From Agrocybe praecox (taxonomy: Eukaryota > Basidiomycota > Agaricomycetes > Agaricales > Agrocybaceae), in the NCBI GenBank assembly GCA_964017145.1, contig OZ024841.1:930001-994000 (forward strand): 64,000 bases of DNA, read 5' to 3'. A program made the position numbers and the translations under genes. The notes below the pieces were generated by a model. That model had not been told where the DNA came from, ran no database searches, and worked only from the letters and a program-made list of their open reading frames with translations. Below, piece after piece: positions 35,068 through 46,073 of this stretch; positions within the stretch are counted from its first letter, which is position 1, and each line of letters begins with the position of its first letter.

Positions 35068-35490
35068 GATCAAGGTATGTTGTGTGCTCACCATTTACTA
35101 TCTACAGGTCACTCGTTTATCAATCTAGTATTTGAAAGAGAAATTTGGAGCCCAAGGCGTTAAACTTGCTGCTGCAGAAGTTGCAGAGATTAGGGACATC
35201 GTTGATCGTGCCGACGCAAAGCACGGAGAATGTTATCCTCTTGACTCAATGCATCTCCTCTACGTCGATACTCCGGAGCTCAAATGAGTGTTTTATATTC
35301 CGTGATTCTTTAAAATACTGTAACGTGGCAGCGTGATACTTTGTTGATTTTATATTTGCTTCGTCGACTTAAAGTGACAAGTTTCGACAAGTCGAAATTC
35401 ACATACGACCGTTCTAAATATAGCGCAAAGACCAAGTAAGGAAGTCTCAACTTGTACTCCCTTTTGGAATATGCCCGACTATCACACTGC
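35068..35490 (+). pseudogene. Last exon of an aldo/keto reductase plus 3' flank
   Basis: From ATCAAG|GTATGTTGTG on, this matches the final intron, last exon and 3' flank of the reductase gene at 50054-51459, inverted. The exon reads YLKEKFGAQGVKLAAAEVAE...[14 protein letters not shown], against [20 protein letters not shown] in the intact gene. The flank copy (TTCTAAATATAGCG at about 35415) matches 49925-49940 in reverse. No upstream exons are present. Confidence 0.88.
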
Positions 35491-35656
35491 CTGTACTTAC
35501 AACGGCTATGCCAATAGGGTGTTATTGTTCTGTGGGATTGGCACCCATCATTTTCGCAAAAGGGTGGGATTGGATGTTGTCGGAGCTTGTAATGTGCCCG
35601 CTTCGGCCATTTCAGAACAACGCGTCCGCATATGTAATGCGCGCCTATCCCGCCTA

Positions 35657-35705
35657 GTCAGAATTGAAAGGCAGAGCTCCCCTTTTGCTCCGGTTTTGAA
35701 TTTCT
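35657..35705 (+). repeat. Direct repeat flanking the pseudogene mosaic, right copy
   Basis: Second copy of the GGCAGAGCTCCCCTTTTGCT repeat at 34256. Here it runs directly into CTGCTTCAGTGATTG. Confidence 0.75.
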
Positions 35706-36604
35706 GCTTCAGTGATTGAAAGAACAGAATCAGAAAACTTTGACTGATATATTTTCTCATGTGCGATCATGGTACCTGGCAGCGAGATCGAAATACATTT
35801 TTCTCCACATCTAGAACACAGACCGAAAACGTCCTACTTCAAATAAAGCAATTAGCACCAGCATTTATTGCACTGCCACCCAGCCCTCTTTTTTTAATGT
35901 TCCCTACACAGGGCCAAAGACCTCGATCGCCATGGGGTTTAAATTGGATTTCTCTATATCAGTATGAATTTTGTCGAGCGTAAATTGTGCACCCCCACTG
36001 TGAAGGTGCTCCATTAGTATCATGTATAGTTTTTCTCTCAATTGCCCTCTATAATTTGTTAGGGGCTAGCGCAGATATTGCGAGGATGCGAGTCCTGATA
36101 TCTCGTTTGGCGCTGCTATCGGTGTCAGAAACCATTCTAGTCGGTTGATATAGTTTTCTCTTCAAGAATGTTTAAACCCCTACATGTACATGTACTTCTA
36201 CTATTTAGCTCAATTCTTATCACTATAAAGTCTTTACTTTGAGGATTCTTATGATACTTCGACGCCGAGACAGCCGAGGACAATTGATGGCTCGGAGTTT
36301 AAAATTGCGAGATTCTTACTACTTTCGGTAGGCTGGTTAATGGTAACTAGAACCGGTTACTTACGCGTACAATTGACCGTTCGCGTTAACCGTCAATATT
36401 CAATATTCAATGACCATCAGTAAAATATCAACCATAACCGGCACAACACCGCGAGTCGTAACTCATTACTATACTATTAAGCAGATGCGCAAGTTCGTAT
36501 GTACCTGTTTGTTTTCGCACCTCTTTCGGTAAATCTTATTGTTCTTTTCACTCATTTTCTCATTTTGATGACGTATTTTTATTGCTCTCGCCATATTCCA
36601 TCGT
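35706..36604. other. Spacer, no gene seen
   Basis: AT-rich sequence with short frames only. Near 36340-36440 there are short repeats of ACCG and CAATATTCAATATTCAATGACC. Confidence 0.45.
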
Positions 36605-36732
36605 CTGTCCTCCATCTCTCCATTTTACCTCACCAAATTTGGAACTATTTTCCAGATACTAACATGCTTCAGTGTCCTCTCTACCTTTCTTTATTTTTGG
36701 TGCCGGAGCGAAGCGAGGCGCATGCCTTGTTG
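36605..36732 (+). repeat. Dispersed repeat R1, compact copy
   Basis: Matches the two blocks at 18810-18892 and 19010-19049 without the 115-base interval. It ends GCGCATGCCTTGTT, immediately before the exon fragment at 36735. Confidence 0.75.
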
Positions 36733-36734
36733 CT

Positions 36735-36810
36735 TTTACTCAAAGTGTCGCGACTCGCATCTACCCTCGAAGGAGAGACCCTCGGGATCCAATGTCAGAG
36801 TTGGCCTACA
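36735..36810 (+). pseudogene. Copied exon 2 start of the left-edge gene
   Basis: TTTTACTCAAAGTGTCGCGA and then CTACCCTCGAAGGAGAGACC match the minus strand at 655-730, including the end of the intron before the exon. Because intron sequence is present, the copy was made at DNA level and not from mRNA. The coding similarity (LPSKERPSGSN) stops after about 17 codons. Confidence 0.75.
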
Positions 36811-37153
36811 CCTGGTCTGATACTATTCAAATTTCAATAGTCAATGATCAGTACATGCGCGAATCCGATGTGTTTATTCTCATCCTATATAGGAAGTCGT
36901 GGTAAATGCTCAACGTTCAACATGATATTCTTACAGAGACGAGTTAATTTTATCAAAGTTAAAAAACAGGTGGCCACTTAATGCAGCACGAAAGACATAA
37001 GGCCAAGGGAAAGCAAGTCAGCAAGGCCCAGTTTCTCTCTTTCTTCAACCTTCACGTCCATTTTCTGCCCTTGTAGGTTCGTGGAACGAAATTCAGATTT
37101 TTTTTCGAGACTAATCTGCGCCACAGCATCTGTTATCGAGAGCATTTATCTAA

Positions 37154-38404
37154 ATGCCGGACGAATTGACACCTCTCCTCGGAAATATTCGTTTACCATC
37201 CATACTTGGTGGAAACAGTAATGGCAACAGAATTCATTATCTGGACAACCTCCGCGCCATCCTCATCGTATTGCTGATCTTTCAGCACGCAGTAGTGGAG
37301 ACGACACAAGCTATAGCAAAAGTTGATCTGCGTCCTTGGAACTCCGTCCCACTAGCTCTCTTTATCCAGGTTAACAAATCGTTTCTTTGGACGCTTTTCT
37401 TTCTCGTAGCAGGATTCTCATCTCATTTGGGATTCGAGAAGAGGGTGCTCGACCACAAATTCATCCTCTCTCGAATTCTGAACTTAGGGCTTCCCGCTGT
37501 TCTCTGGCTAGGGGGAGGCCAGTTTGCGGTGGTTAGCCTTCTCGAATTTTACGGACTACACGACGTCTTTCCATCAGGCTGGACACACGACCTGCAGGCA
37601 CGTCTCGCTGGGCCAGTCCCGTTCATTTGCGGTCTCCTCATTTTCGACGTCGTGCATTTCACGTGGCGTTCTGCCAGAAATTACCTTCGCGGCATTCCTC
37701 ACTGGTGGCTTGTCCGTCGCGTAGCCACCTCGAAACCCGCCATTTATTTTTTCATCGCAATTTCCATCGTGCTCTATACAGGACTTGCTCTAATCAGCAT
37801 CTTCTGGGTGCAAAGACTTTACCCAGCAGGGTTTTACCACAGCTTCTTTCACGCTATTCTCCAAGCACCCTCTCAGCCTGTTGGGTTCATCATTGCCTAC
37901 ATAGCCGGGTCGAACTTTCAAATTATCAAGAAAGCTGTGAAGATCCATCATCCCATGTCGGCGCTTGTTGGAACCCAAGTTACGGCTTACGTTTCCTTGG
38001 GCATCGCGCAACACTTCTCTCCGCTCCTCTGGGAGAACATTAGACTCAGAGATTACTCTGAACCGCGACAAGTTTTCTTCAATCCTGGATTCAACTTCCA
38101 TACAATTTTCTATGTGATTTGGAGTACATCCGTGCTTTTTGCCCTTCCGATCACGATGATGTCGGCGTTCTCCAAGAACGCTGTCACGAAAAAGAATTGG
38201 GGTGATTGGACGAGGCTCACATATGTTCAAACGTACTTTCATATGATCCCTGTCCTCATCAGTGTCCACTATATCGGTCCAGGTGGCCTGTTTGGTGGAG
38301 GAATTGTGAAGAGTTTGACTGTAGGCGTCATTGGGGTGCTTAGCAGCTGGGTAGTGGCGCACATCCCACCAGGTTGGCGCTGGCTGTACGATCGGGCGAA
38401 GTGA
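37154..38404 (+). CDS. Acyltransferase-3 family integral membrane protein
   Basis: A single exon of 416 residues. NGNRIHYLDNLRAILIVLLI is the conserved first helix with the LD-LR motif of acyltransferase-3 proteins, followed by FQHAVVE with the family His. About ten hydrophobic helices follow, including WTLFFLVAGFSSHLGFEKR, FILSRILNLGLPAVLWL, AIYFFIAISIVLYTGLALIS, VGFIIAYIAGSNFQIIKKA and LTYVQTYFHMIPVLISVHYI. Such proteins move acyl groups to sugars or other acceptors across membranes, and fungal members are mostly uncharacterised. No intron is needed, unlike most neighbours. An N-terminal piece of a relative lies at 1512-1628. Confidence 0.85.
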   Translation: MPDELTPLLGNIRLPSILGGNSNGNRIHYLDNLRAILIVLLIFQHAVVETTQAIAKVDLRPWNSVPLALFIQVNKSFLWTLFFLVAGFSSHLGFEKRVLDHKFILSRILNLGLPAVLWLGGGQFAVVSLLEFYGLHDVFPSGWTHDLQARLAGPVPFICGLLIFDVVHFTWRSARNYLRGIPHWWLVRRVATSKPAIYFFIAISIVLYTGLALISIFWVQRLYPAGFYHSFFHAILQAPSQPVGFIIAYIAGSNFQIIKKAVKIHHPMSALVGTQVTAYVSLGIAQHFSPLLWENIRLRDYSEPRQVFFNPGFNFHTIFYVIWSTSVLFALPITMMSAFSKNAVTKKNWGDWTRLTYVQTYFHMIPVLISVHYIGPGGLFGGGIVKSLTVGVIGVLSSWVVAHIPPGWRWLYDRAK

Positions 38405-39192
38405 TGATACCCTTACTGGGGTTTTCTATTTCAAAGGGACGTAATCCGTTACTATTCAGTCACACTATCTATTGTGGACAGCCATGGTCCATTCAGATAT
38501 TGCGAGTACATGGACTTTTTTCAGTGTCGAGCTATACTGTATGCCAAGTCATGATTGGATCTGCTATCTGATGCTGTGCTTCGTGCCCTCAGTGCTCACA
38601 ATAGGCACGGCTCGGGACAATATTGGAGACATGTTTTACGTGGACTGTCATGTCTAGCGTTTTCACATTCTATTTTGACGTCAACAGCGATGGGAGCGCG
38701 ATCATTAATTATTTTGTAGAGCCTTGCAGTTGGTTCACGGACGATAATCTATGGACATTATATACAAGTCACCGCTATGATTGCTATCGTATGGGCGCCA
38801 AGTTTAGTATGTGATGAGCGCTTGAGCCCCCATGTCACCGGGCCATGCTTCTAACGGGATCCGTTGGCAGATATTAAAAAAGTATGTACTATGCACGTCT
38901 AACGCCTTCATTCACCACCTTTTCACAGACGACTGTAACATTGATGCAATGCGGTTTTGGCATGGTCAAATCCCAGGCCAATGCCGCATGTTGAACTCGC
39001 CTGGATTAGTAACTTACTACTGTCGGAAATGAATGACGCCCGGGTTGTCTAATCGTCTAATCGTCCAATGATCTCGCTACGAGTGAACGCGATAAATAAG
39101 TAGCCCTGTATTAAATTATGTGGTGAAGTTTCGCTTGTCCTTACACGAACCATCTTCATCTAGTACCCGCGGCTGAGCTCGCAACCATATCG
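38405..39192. other. Intergenic, no gene seen
   Basis: 3' flank of the acyltransferase and promoter of gene A. A TATA-like GATAAATAAG at 39090-39099 lies about 95 bases upstream of the gene A start. I looked for a divergent partner of gene A and found none. Confidence 0.5.
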
Positions 39193-40284
39193 ATGGCACA
39201 TAACGAGGTCGTTATCGCTGTACCAACTATTCCCGACCTCAAACATCTGGCTGTATCGACTTCTAAGGCGCTTGCTCTTCTTCAGCCATGGTGTACCAAA
39301 GAAGGCTTTTCGTAAGTTAATAATTCTTCGCGCTTCTGGGATCCTACCCTGATGATACACTGTCCTCTAGAACGGTGACTCTGCAGTCAATAAGAGGACA
39401 ATCTCAGTCCTATGTCAAAGCTATCAACTTCAGCGTCATTGCTGCTCAACATGGGTTTAACGTCGCACAAGAAGCTATTTCTTTTGCGCAGAATATCGAC
39501 TTTGGTACCGAACGCGACCGACAGGAATACCTTGGTGGCATGGTGGCCATAGCAATCCGTGCGGAAAAGAATGCGAAAGATGCCCATGAGACATTTAGAG
39601 ATGTCCGTGTCAAAGTTCTCAAAGTAAAACTCGTTGATTATAATGTCAGAGGATAGAAATACTGACCCAATTCTTATTTCGAATTTTTTAGCTCATAGAC
39701 GACGCGAAACTCGAAGCATCTCAGAGAGCGATGGAGCCAGCTATATCCGATAAGGCTGACAACCCGTATATCCGGAGAAATGCTGATTACGACGTCAAAT
39801 GCACTTCAGACATTCTGGATGACCTTGAGAAAGGGACGTCCGTTTTGGAAGAGTTAAGGGCATGTATATCGCAGTACATTGAGTGGTGGAACGAGCAGAA
39901 AATGACGCATACATCATTGACTACAAGCGCGAAGCAGCTTGCGATCAACTATGGCACCCTGCGAAGGAAGGCTGTCGTTCAGAAATGGCAAGAGCTCAAG
40001 CAAGCTTACACAGAATACGCCAACACGGTATATCATTTTCCCCCCTAAAACATTATTCTTGCGCTCACTTTTATGATTATGTTTAGATTGGCGAAATGCA
40101 AGACGCCAATCTTTACTTCGCAGAAGAGCTGAAACAATGTCGGCAAGCGGAGGCGCAGCATATTCCTCAAACGCCTTTGATTTATGGCCCAGCGCCTATG
40201 GTCTTCGGGCCGATATCCCACTTCAACAAGCGTGCAGAGGAATGTATCAAAGCCCATCACCGCTTTCGCTTTTGGTTACTGTAG
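39193..40284 (+). CDS. Helical WW-family protein A (type 1)
   Basis: Four exons (39193-39311, 39371-39623, 39692-40027, 40087-40284) give 301 residues. I do not recognise the family. Paralogs in the array show the same layout: a start IPDLKHLAVSTSKALALLQP, a long helical segment with Gly-containing hydrophobic turns (AINFSVIAAQHGFNVAQEA), a central LDDLEKGTSVLEELRA with YIEWWNEQKMTH, then VQKWQELKQAYTEYANT and IGEMQDANLYFAEELK. No signal peptide. The C-terminal region (PLIYGPAPMVFGPISHF, ending RFRFWLL) lacks a CaaX box, unlike C and E. It is the lone type 1 gene without a head-to-head type 2 partner. It is convergent with gene B. Confidence 0.75.
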
Positions 40285-40550
40285 TATTACCTTGTTTTTC
40301 GTTTCTCAACTCTACGGCTTCCTCTTCAAGTTGTTCTTCGAGTCAATCTCGACTGTAGTTTTGTCTTAGTTCTGTATCTATATAAGCAGGTTCTTATGGC
40401 GATTCCAAATTTGAGGCATTATTTGATACCTTGAGTCAGTGACTACGGAGCGATTAACGCAGCTTGTAAATGCGATTGCCAATAAATTATGAGAAATAGC
40501 TTAAATAATGTACATAATATAGTAGTGCGATTCATTACGATTCGTTTCCA

Positions 40551-41646
40551 TTAAAAGCAAAAAAACGATTTTTTATGAAACCCGTCATCCTCCGCTGGCA
40601 CTGCCTTTTTGGTCTTCGTGTTCTGTGGATGTGGTTTGGGTGCCTTTTGCGCTGAGCCAGTCCAAGTCAGAGCCTTTTTTATGTCGGTACGACCCACTTT
40701 CGCTTGTGATTTCTTCTGGTTGGACGTCGATTTTGGATCTACAGACAACGCGAAGAGTTCGGGGTATCGGTCCTCCAGGCTGGCAGCCTAAGATAATTTC
40801 TTTTCTATGAGTAAGTCTCTAAGTGCAGGGGGAAAAACATACGGTATTGGTATATTGTAAGAACTGGTCGCGTAAGCTTCTCCATCGATCCAAAACCCCT
40901 GGTTCTCTCAACGAGGAGTCGTCGAATATGACCGATCTGGAGGTCCCTTTAGGAGCCACATTGGTTTCCACCTTTATCCAGTCCCACCAGCCTGCAAGTG
41001 CGGATGTTTGAGTAGCGAACTTCTCTAGGATGTGTACACCTTCTCTGAACTCATTTATAGCCCGTTGCATTTCGCGAGTGTTTCCTGACTCGCCTGCAGA
41101 AGGAGCTTTGGACACGTTCCCAGCCTTTGAATTATACTGTGAGGAAAGCTAGTATAATAATTCGAATTGTTAAAAGCCCTGTCTTCACAAATGAAGGATT
41201 TATAATCCTCACACGGTAGATTCGTTTGCGAACGTCGGAAAATGCCAGATAAGCCTCCTGAGATTCTTTATAAGCTTCGTCGGCAAGCCTCAAGGTACCC
41301 ATCAGGTAGGTGGTGCGCTCTTCCAAGGTATTTGAGCCTTCTGGACTTGTTACTAGTGCGATTAAATCATCTGCAGTCGTGAATCCACACTGAGCGGCTT
41401 TCACTCCTTGTCGGATGGCTCTGACGAATCGCGCGACTTCATTGGATATATCAAGCGCAATTTTAGAGTTGCTAAGAGGACATGTGAATATTTTTCATTG
41501 GAAATGTTCAGAAAAGAGATCGAAAGAGCGCACCTCTGTCGTAATTTTGCTAGGGGAGCGAGAAGCGCCAGCAGTTCGTTGGTTGACTGAGAGAAAGCAG
41601 AAAAGTCCAAGGCTCCTGGTGGCCGTAAAGTGACCCTGAGTGACAT
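40551..41646 (-). CDS. Helical WW-family protein B (type 2)
   Basis: Several exons on the minus strand, starting MSLRVTLRPPGALDFSAF at 41646. The type 2 start PGALDFSAFSQSTNELLALL replaces the type 1 form. Next come AIRQGVKAAQCGFTTADDLI, TYLMGTLRLADEAYKESQEA, and the core FREGVHILEKFATQ, ALAGWWDWIKVETN, LDRWRSLRDQFLQYTNT and LEDRYPELFAL. The C-terminus is Lys/Pro-rich (KAPKPHPQNTKTKK) and ends KKSFFCF, with a Cys next to last but not a CaaX box. It shares an 808-base divergent promoter region with gene C. Function is unknown; the closest paralog in the window is D. Confidence 0.72.
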
Positions 41647-42454
41647 AGTTGAGGTGCTCTTAGCAGGTGAGGTTCTTTGCTGGAGTGTTATATCAACAGA
41701 GTGGATGCGTGTTTAGCGTTCCTTTCCCGGGGTATGTTATCTCGAGCACAACAGTGCCTTGTGACAACACACGCTGGAAAGGCTTATGGTACCCATAAGC
41801 ACGATGCTTTGCGACGTGTGTGATTACCCAAATCTATTGAAGCTTGAAGTGAAGTCCTCCAGGTCACCATGAGGCTTAAAGAAAACTGCAGGAACTTTTG
41901 GCGCCGCAAGACATATCATGCATCATGATTCATAATTCAGTCTCCGCAACAATGTGCCGGAATATGACGTGAAATTCATTTGTGTCCAATGTAACGCATG
42001 CCACTGTATGCTTTTTCATCTAGAACGATGAACATGTACACCAAATTGAATGTTCAGACGCCGGTCGTGAAGTGCTGAGCTCTGGTCTGACCAACAACAA
42101 TATGAATATCTGGCCTCTCAGCTATGTGCCAACGTTTGGTTCGCACCCATTCGCGCGACGTTTTCATATTATCGCGACTTGACTGGACACAGATGTCGGA
42201 AACTGAAGTACTGGTAGCGAAAGATGCCCGAAGGTGCGTACCAAAGCCTGTTTACCGCGCGGCTTTCATACTTCTGTAACCGACTAAACGCAGCTCATCT
42301 AATTGGGTCGCAGCAGAAATGTCAGGCTCCATGCAGCGCCTTTGGTCTCTATAAACATACCTCGGTGAACAAGGAACACATATTAAAGTCAAACTTTGTG
42401 CACAAAAAGGTTCTCTTCAACATTTCTCTGTCAGGAACTCAGTGCACTATCCGT
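41647..42454. promoter_or_regulatory. Divergent promoter region between genes B and C
   Basis: 808 bases separating the starts of B (minus) and C (plus). It contains a CTATAAAC element near 42350, about 100 bases upstream of the C start. No other gene is visible. Head-to-head arrangement allows shared control, but no specific binding site can be named. Confidence 0.45.
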
Positions 42455-44274
42455 ATGTCATCTCCTAACGACAATCCAGGTCCAAAGGATGAGCTACCAA
42501 ATCTTGAAGTGCTAGCTGAAGCGACGCAAAGGGCATTAGAGGTTTTAAAACCCTGGAAAATGGGAGATAAATCGTAAGAAATTTGCCAAAATTTCATGTA
42601 ACACTGATGAACATTCGGATGCAGGAGGCCGGCCGCACTAATCCACGTAACAAACCAAGTGGTATTGTGTAAGGACGCTTTGACAAACAGCATTGTTGTC
42701 GCCCAGCAAGGCTATACATTGGCCGACGAAGCAATCGGTTTTGCTACATTCATCGATGCTGATGGTATCTCAGAAGAAGACCGTCACAATTACCTTGTTA
42801 AAATGGTGGAAATATCATCCACGGCATCGGGCAACGTAGAACAGGCAAAAGAGCGCTTCAGAGATGGCCGCGTGGGACTGCTTCGAGTAAGTGTGTTTCA
42901 ACTGCTCGTGCACTTGCTTCATCCGCAACTCTGCACGATAAAGGTCATCAAGAAGGCGCAAGACGAACTTTCTCAGGTGCCGGATACTGCTGGTGACTCA
43001 GGTGGGCTCATATTGTTTTCCAACCGATTATCGAATGAGGTCTGATGTGGGTATAGAAAGAAAATTCCTAAAAAGACTAGAAGAGGATACATCTGTCCTC
43101 GAAAACATGGAGCGTGCTTTGTCGTCCGTGATAGCATGGTGGACCGGCATTGGGATGACGCACAAAACCCAGGAAGCAACTGCTAGGACGAACCTGGAAA
43201 CCTTCAACAATATTCGCCAGAAAGCAACGGTCAAGAGATGGGAAGAACTTAAAAAGAAGTATGTTGCATACTGCACTAAGGTAGGCCAAGTCACCGTCTT
43301 TACATTACTCAAGCTAAATGATAGCTCAGATCCAAGAAATCGAGGACGCCAATCCTGACCTAGCTTCCGACTTAAATAGTCTTCGTGAAGATACCGGAGG
43401 AAGCGTCGATCCCAGCGCAGGTCCTGCAGTACATAATTCAGAGTCTATTGTTAAGGAGACTATCTTGCAAATTCGCCCAGGCAAAAGTATCCGAATCTCT
43501 GTTGTTGTGCCTTCGTTACCCAAGGACGGAGGTGCACAGTCAACACCACCTTCCCCGATGACTGAAAGGAATGCGCAGCAACTTGAAAACAGGCTGTCTC
43601 AAACAAGTTATTCTCCAATCTTTCACAATCCTTCCAGTTCGATAATACCGACCGTTGCTCCTACTCTTAATGGGGCTGGAAATCGCTCTTCTCCTAGTTC
43701 TCCCCTTCGACATCGTTCTCTTATTCCTTCTAATTCTCGACCTTCATCCCCTATTTTGCAGCTCCCGTCTTCCTCGTCTGGTCCTCCTTCACCAGCTCAA
43801 TCCCAGCACGTTCACTCTCCCGCGGCTCTTCGTTCCGCAAGAACACCACCCTCATTGTCCCCTAAGTCTGAATCTCAGCAATCTGGTAGAAATTCCATGG
43901 CGAACCCGGACGTTTTTAATAATATCGATATCAACCAAATCCCGTCACCTACCAAGATTATCGAGCAGACAAAGTTGCAGGAAACGCCGGAGGAAACCCA
44001 GAAAGAGATTGATCTGGCACCACTAGAACCGTCAACCTCCGAGCGCAAAAGTGGAATGACACCACGAGCTTCTACCCCTGAGTCAATACCTCCAATGACT
44101 AATGGTAATGGAGTCGTGGGATCCAGTTTCTCGCCTTCAAAGCAAAACACGGTTGCTCTCACGAATGGAAAAACTCAAGAGGAACGCCTTAATATCTCAG
44201 TTCCATCCGCCGAAATTGAGAAAGAAGGGAAACAGCCTGAAGCTAGTTGTTGGTCACGTTGCATAATAAGTTAG
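42455..44274 (+). CDS. Helical WW-family protein C (type 1), CaaX end
   Basis: Five exons (42455-42573, 42625-42886, 42944-43001, 43057-43280, 43330-44274) give 535 residues. Type 1 start LPNLEVLAEATQRALEVLKP. Helical region TNSIVVAQQGYTLADEAIGF, then LKRLEEDTSVLENMERALSS, VIAWWTGIGMTH, VKRWEELKKKYVAYCTK and IQEIEDANPDLASDLN. The last exon adds a disordered Ser/Pro-rich tail of about 290 residues (PSSPILQLPSSSSGPPSPAQ). It ends CWSRCIIS, a CaaX motif (C-I-I-S) expected to be farnesylated. No signal peptide, so the protein is probably cytosolic or attached to inner membranes. Convergent with D. Confidence 0.78.
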
Positions 44275-44445
44275 TTTGGGTTTTGATTTGATCCTTAGAT
44301 GATGTTTTTGTTTTACTCTACTATATATATTGCCTAGTTCTTTTACTAGCCTCTCCTTAACTTCCTTTTCCTTTTTCGCAAAAAAATAGATTATCTGTGT
44401 TTTACAAGTCCTAACTAAATACTTTATTTCTTTCTAGTGCGACCT

Positions 44446-45519
44446 TTACGCAATGATGCAACAACTACTATCGTGCGTAGGACCCTTATCATCTCTATCG
44501 GACAAGTGTATCGGTGCATGCTTCCGATCAATGGACACGACACGCTGTAGATCATGACGAAAGGTTTGGACTGTGCTACGAGTTTGAAGGGCTTGACTTG
44601 ACGTTGATGACTCAACAGGCATCGAAAAGAGCTCCGGATAAGTGTCCTCCAGCTGTGCGACCTTTTGTCAAATGGAGATAATCAGCAGGCCATTTTGACG
44701 AAAACGGAAGAAATTACCATATTGGTATAATCAGCAAACTGGGTGCGCAAGCATCGCCATCGCTCGATGACTGTGGGATCGTTCAATGAAGACTCATCAA
44801 AAACGACCGATTGCTGTCCTCGTGGACGTGCATTCGTTTCCACCTGTATCCAGTCCCACCACTGAGCAAGGGCGGAAGTGTGCTGGCCGAACGTTTCAAG
44901 GACGTCTACCGCTTGTCGAAAGGCCTCGATGGAACGACGCATTTCTGCAGCTTGCGTTTTATTTCCAATCTTTGGGGTATCTTCAGCACTCTGTATTGTG
45001 GCGGTAAATTGGTCGATGAGCTACACGCAGAAATATAATGGTAAGCGTTGACGATATGGATTGAAACTAGAAATGTTATTAATTTACGGCAAAGATCTTC
45101 CTCCTGACTTCCGTGAAACCTTGATAGGCCTCCTTTCCCTCGTTATACGCCTCGTTAGCGAGTTTCAGAGTTCCCATCAAGTATTCAGCGCGCTCAGCGC
45201 GTGTGCTTGATTTCCCCAAGCTCGACAACGCAATGAGGTCTTCTGCCGTCGTGAAACCCAACTGAGAAGCTTTAACTCCTCGCCTAATTGCACCCATAAA
45301 TCCAGCCACCTGAACAGATATATCTCGGCCTATCTTCGAATTGCTAAAAGAACAGGAACGGAAGAACCGTCGGCTAATGTCATAAAAAATCACATAGAGT
45401 GCGAACCTGCGTCGTAATCCTACAAGAGGCGCAAGAAGAGCCAGCAAGCTCCGAGTAGACTCGGAGAAAGCGTCAAAATTGAGGGACCCAGGAGTACCTA
45501 ACGTGATAAAGACAGACAT
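44446..45519 (-). CDS. Helical WW-family protein D (type 2), CaaX end
   Basis: Minus-strand gene with about five exons. I chose the ATG at 45519 (MSVFITLGTPGSLNFDAF) because it aligns with the start of B; the frame opens earlier at 45582. It continues AIRRGVKASQLGFTTAEDLI, YLMGTLKLANEAYNEGKEA, FRQAVDVLETFGQH, ALAQWWDWIQVETN, IERWRCLRTQFADYTNM and LEDTYPELFSM, in the order seen in B. The C-terminus ends SSCCIIA, a CaaX motif (C-I-I-A) that B lacks. It shares a 554-base divergent promoter region with E. Confidence 0.75.
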
Positions 45520-46073
45520 AAGGGAATTTGTGTTGGGATTCGCTGAAGGGAGAAAGAGGTCGAATGGTGCGTTTTGAACCAAGTGCCTAAAGACTTTAAT
45601 TCATCACGCAGTTGGATGGCAGCTCAGGTAGCCTAGACCTCGTGAATGTGTGTTTGGGCGATACAAGCGTAGGAACCTGAAGTGAGGATTACATGCGTAA
45701 GAGAATCGAAGTTTATACTTATGCTCGAATTCGCACGCGAGGTTCCTTTAATGAATCCGTTTCTAGTTGAACCTATGAACTTCTTGCTGATAAGTTACAG
45801 CACTGCACTTACTGAACTATTTATGGAGAACTCATTTCGAGTAACCAGCGGTGCATTGTGGGGGCGGAAATGCACGACCATCATGTCCGGAAATCCAAAC
45901 AGAATCGAAATAATAATCCTGAAACTCTACGTTTGATCCTCAAGATGTAGCAGAGTCATCTCTTGGGATATATAAGAGAATGGACAATCGTCGAATTTAT
46001 AATCATATCCTCAGCGCCAACAGGCTAGGAATCAAATCTTGGGACTGTTTTCACGTCGATAAACCCAGCCATC
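45520..46073. promoter_or_regulatory. Divergent promoter region between genes D and E
   Basis: 554 bases between the D and E starts. A good TATA box (TATATAAG, 45969-45976) lies 98 bases upstream of the E start. No other gene seen. Confidence 0.55.

Noticed and set aside
37790..38362. 190-codon minus-strand frame
   Set aside because: Antisense shadow of the acyltransferase-3 gene.
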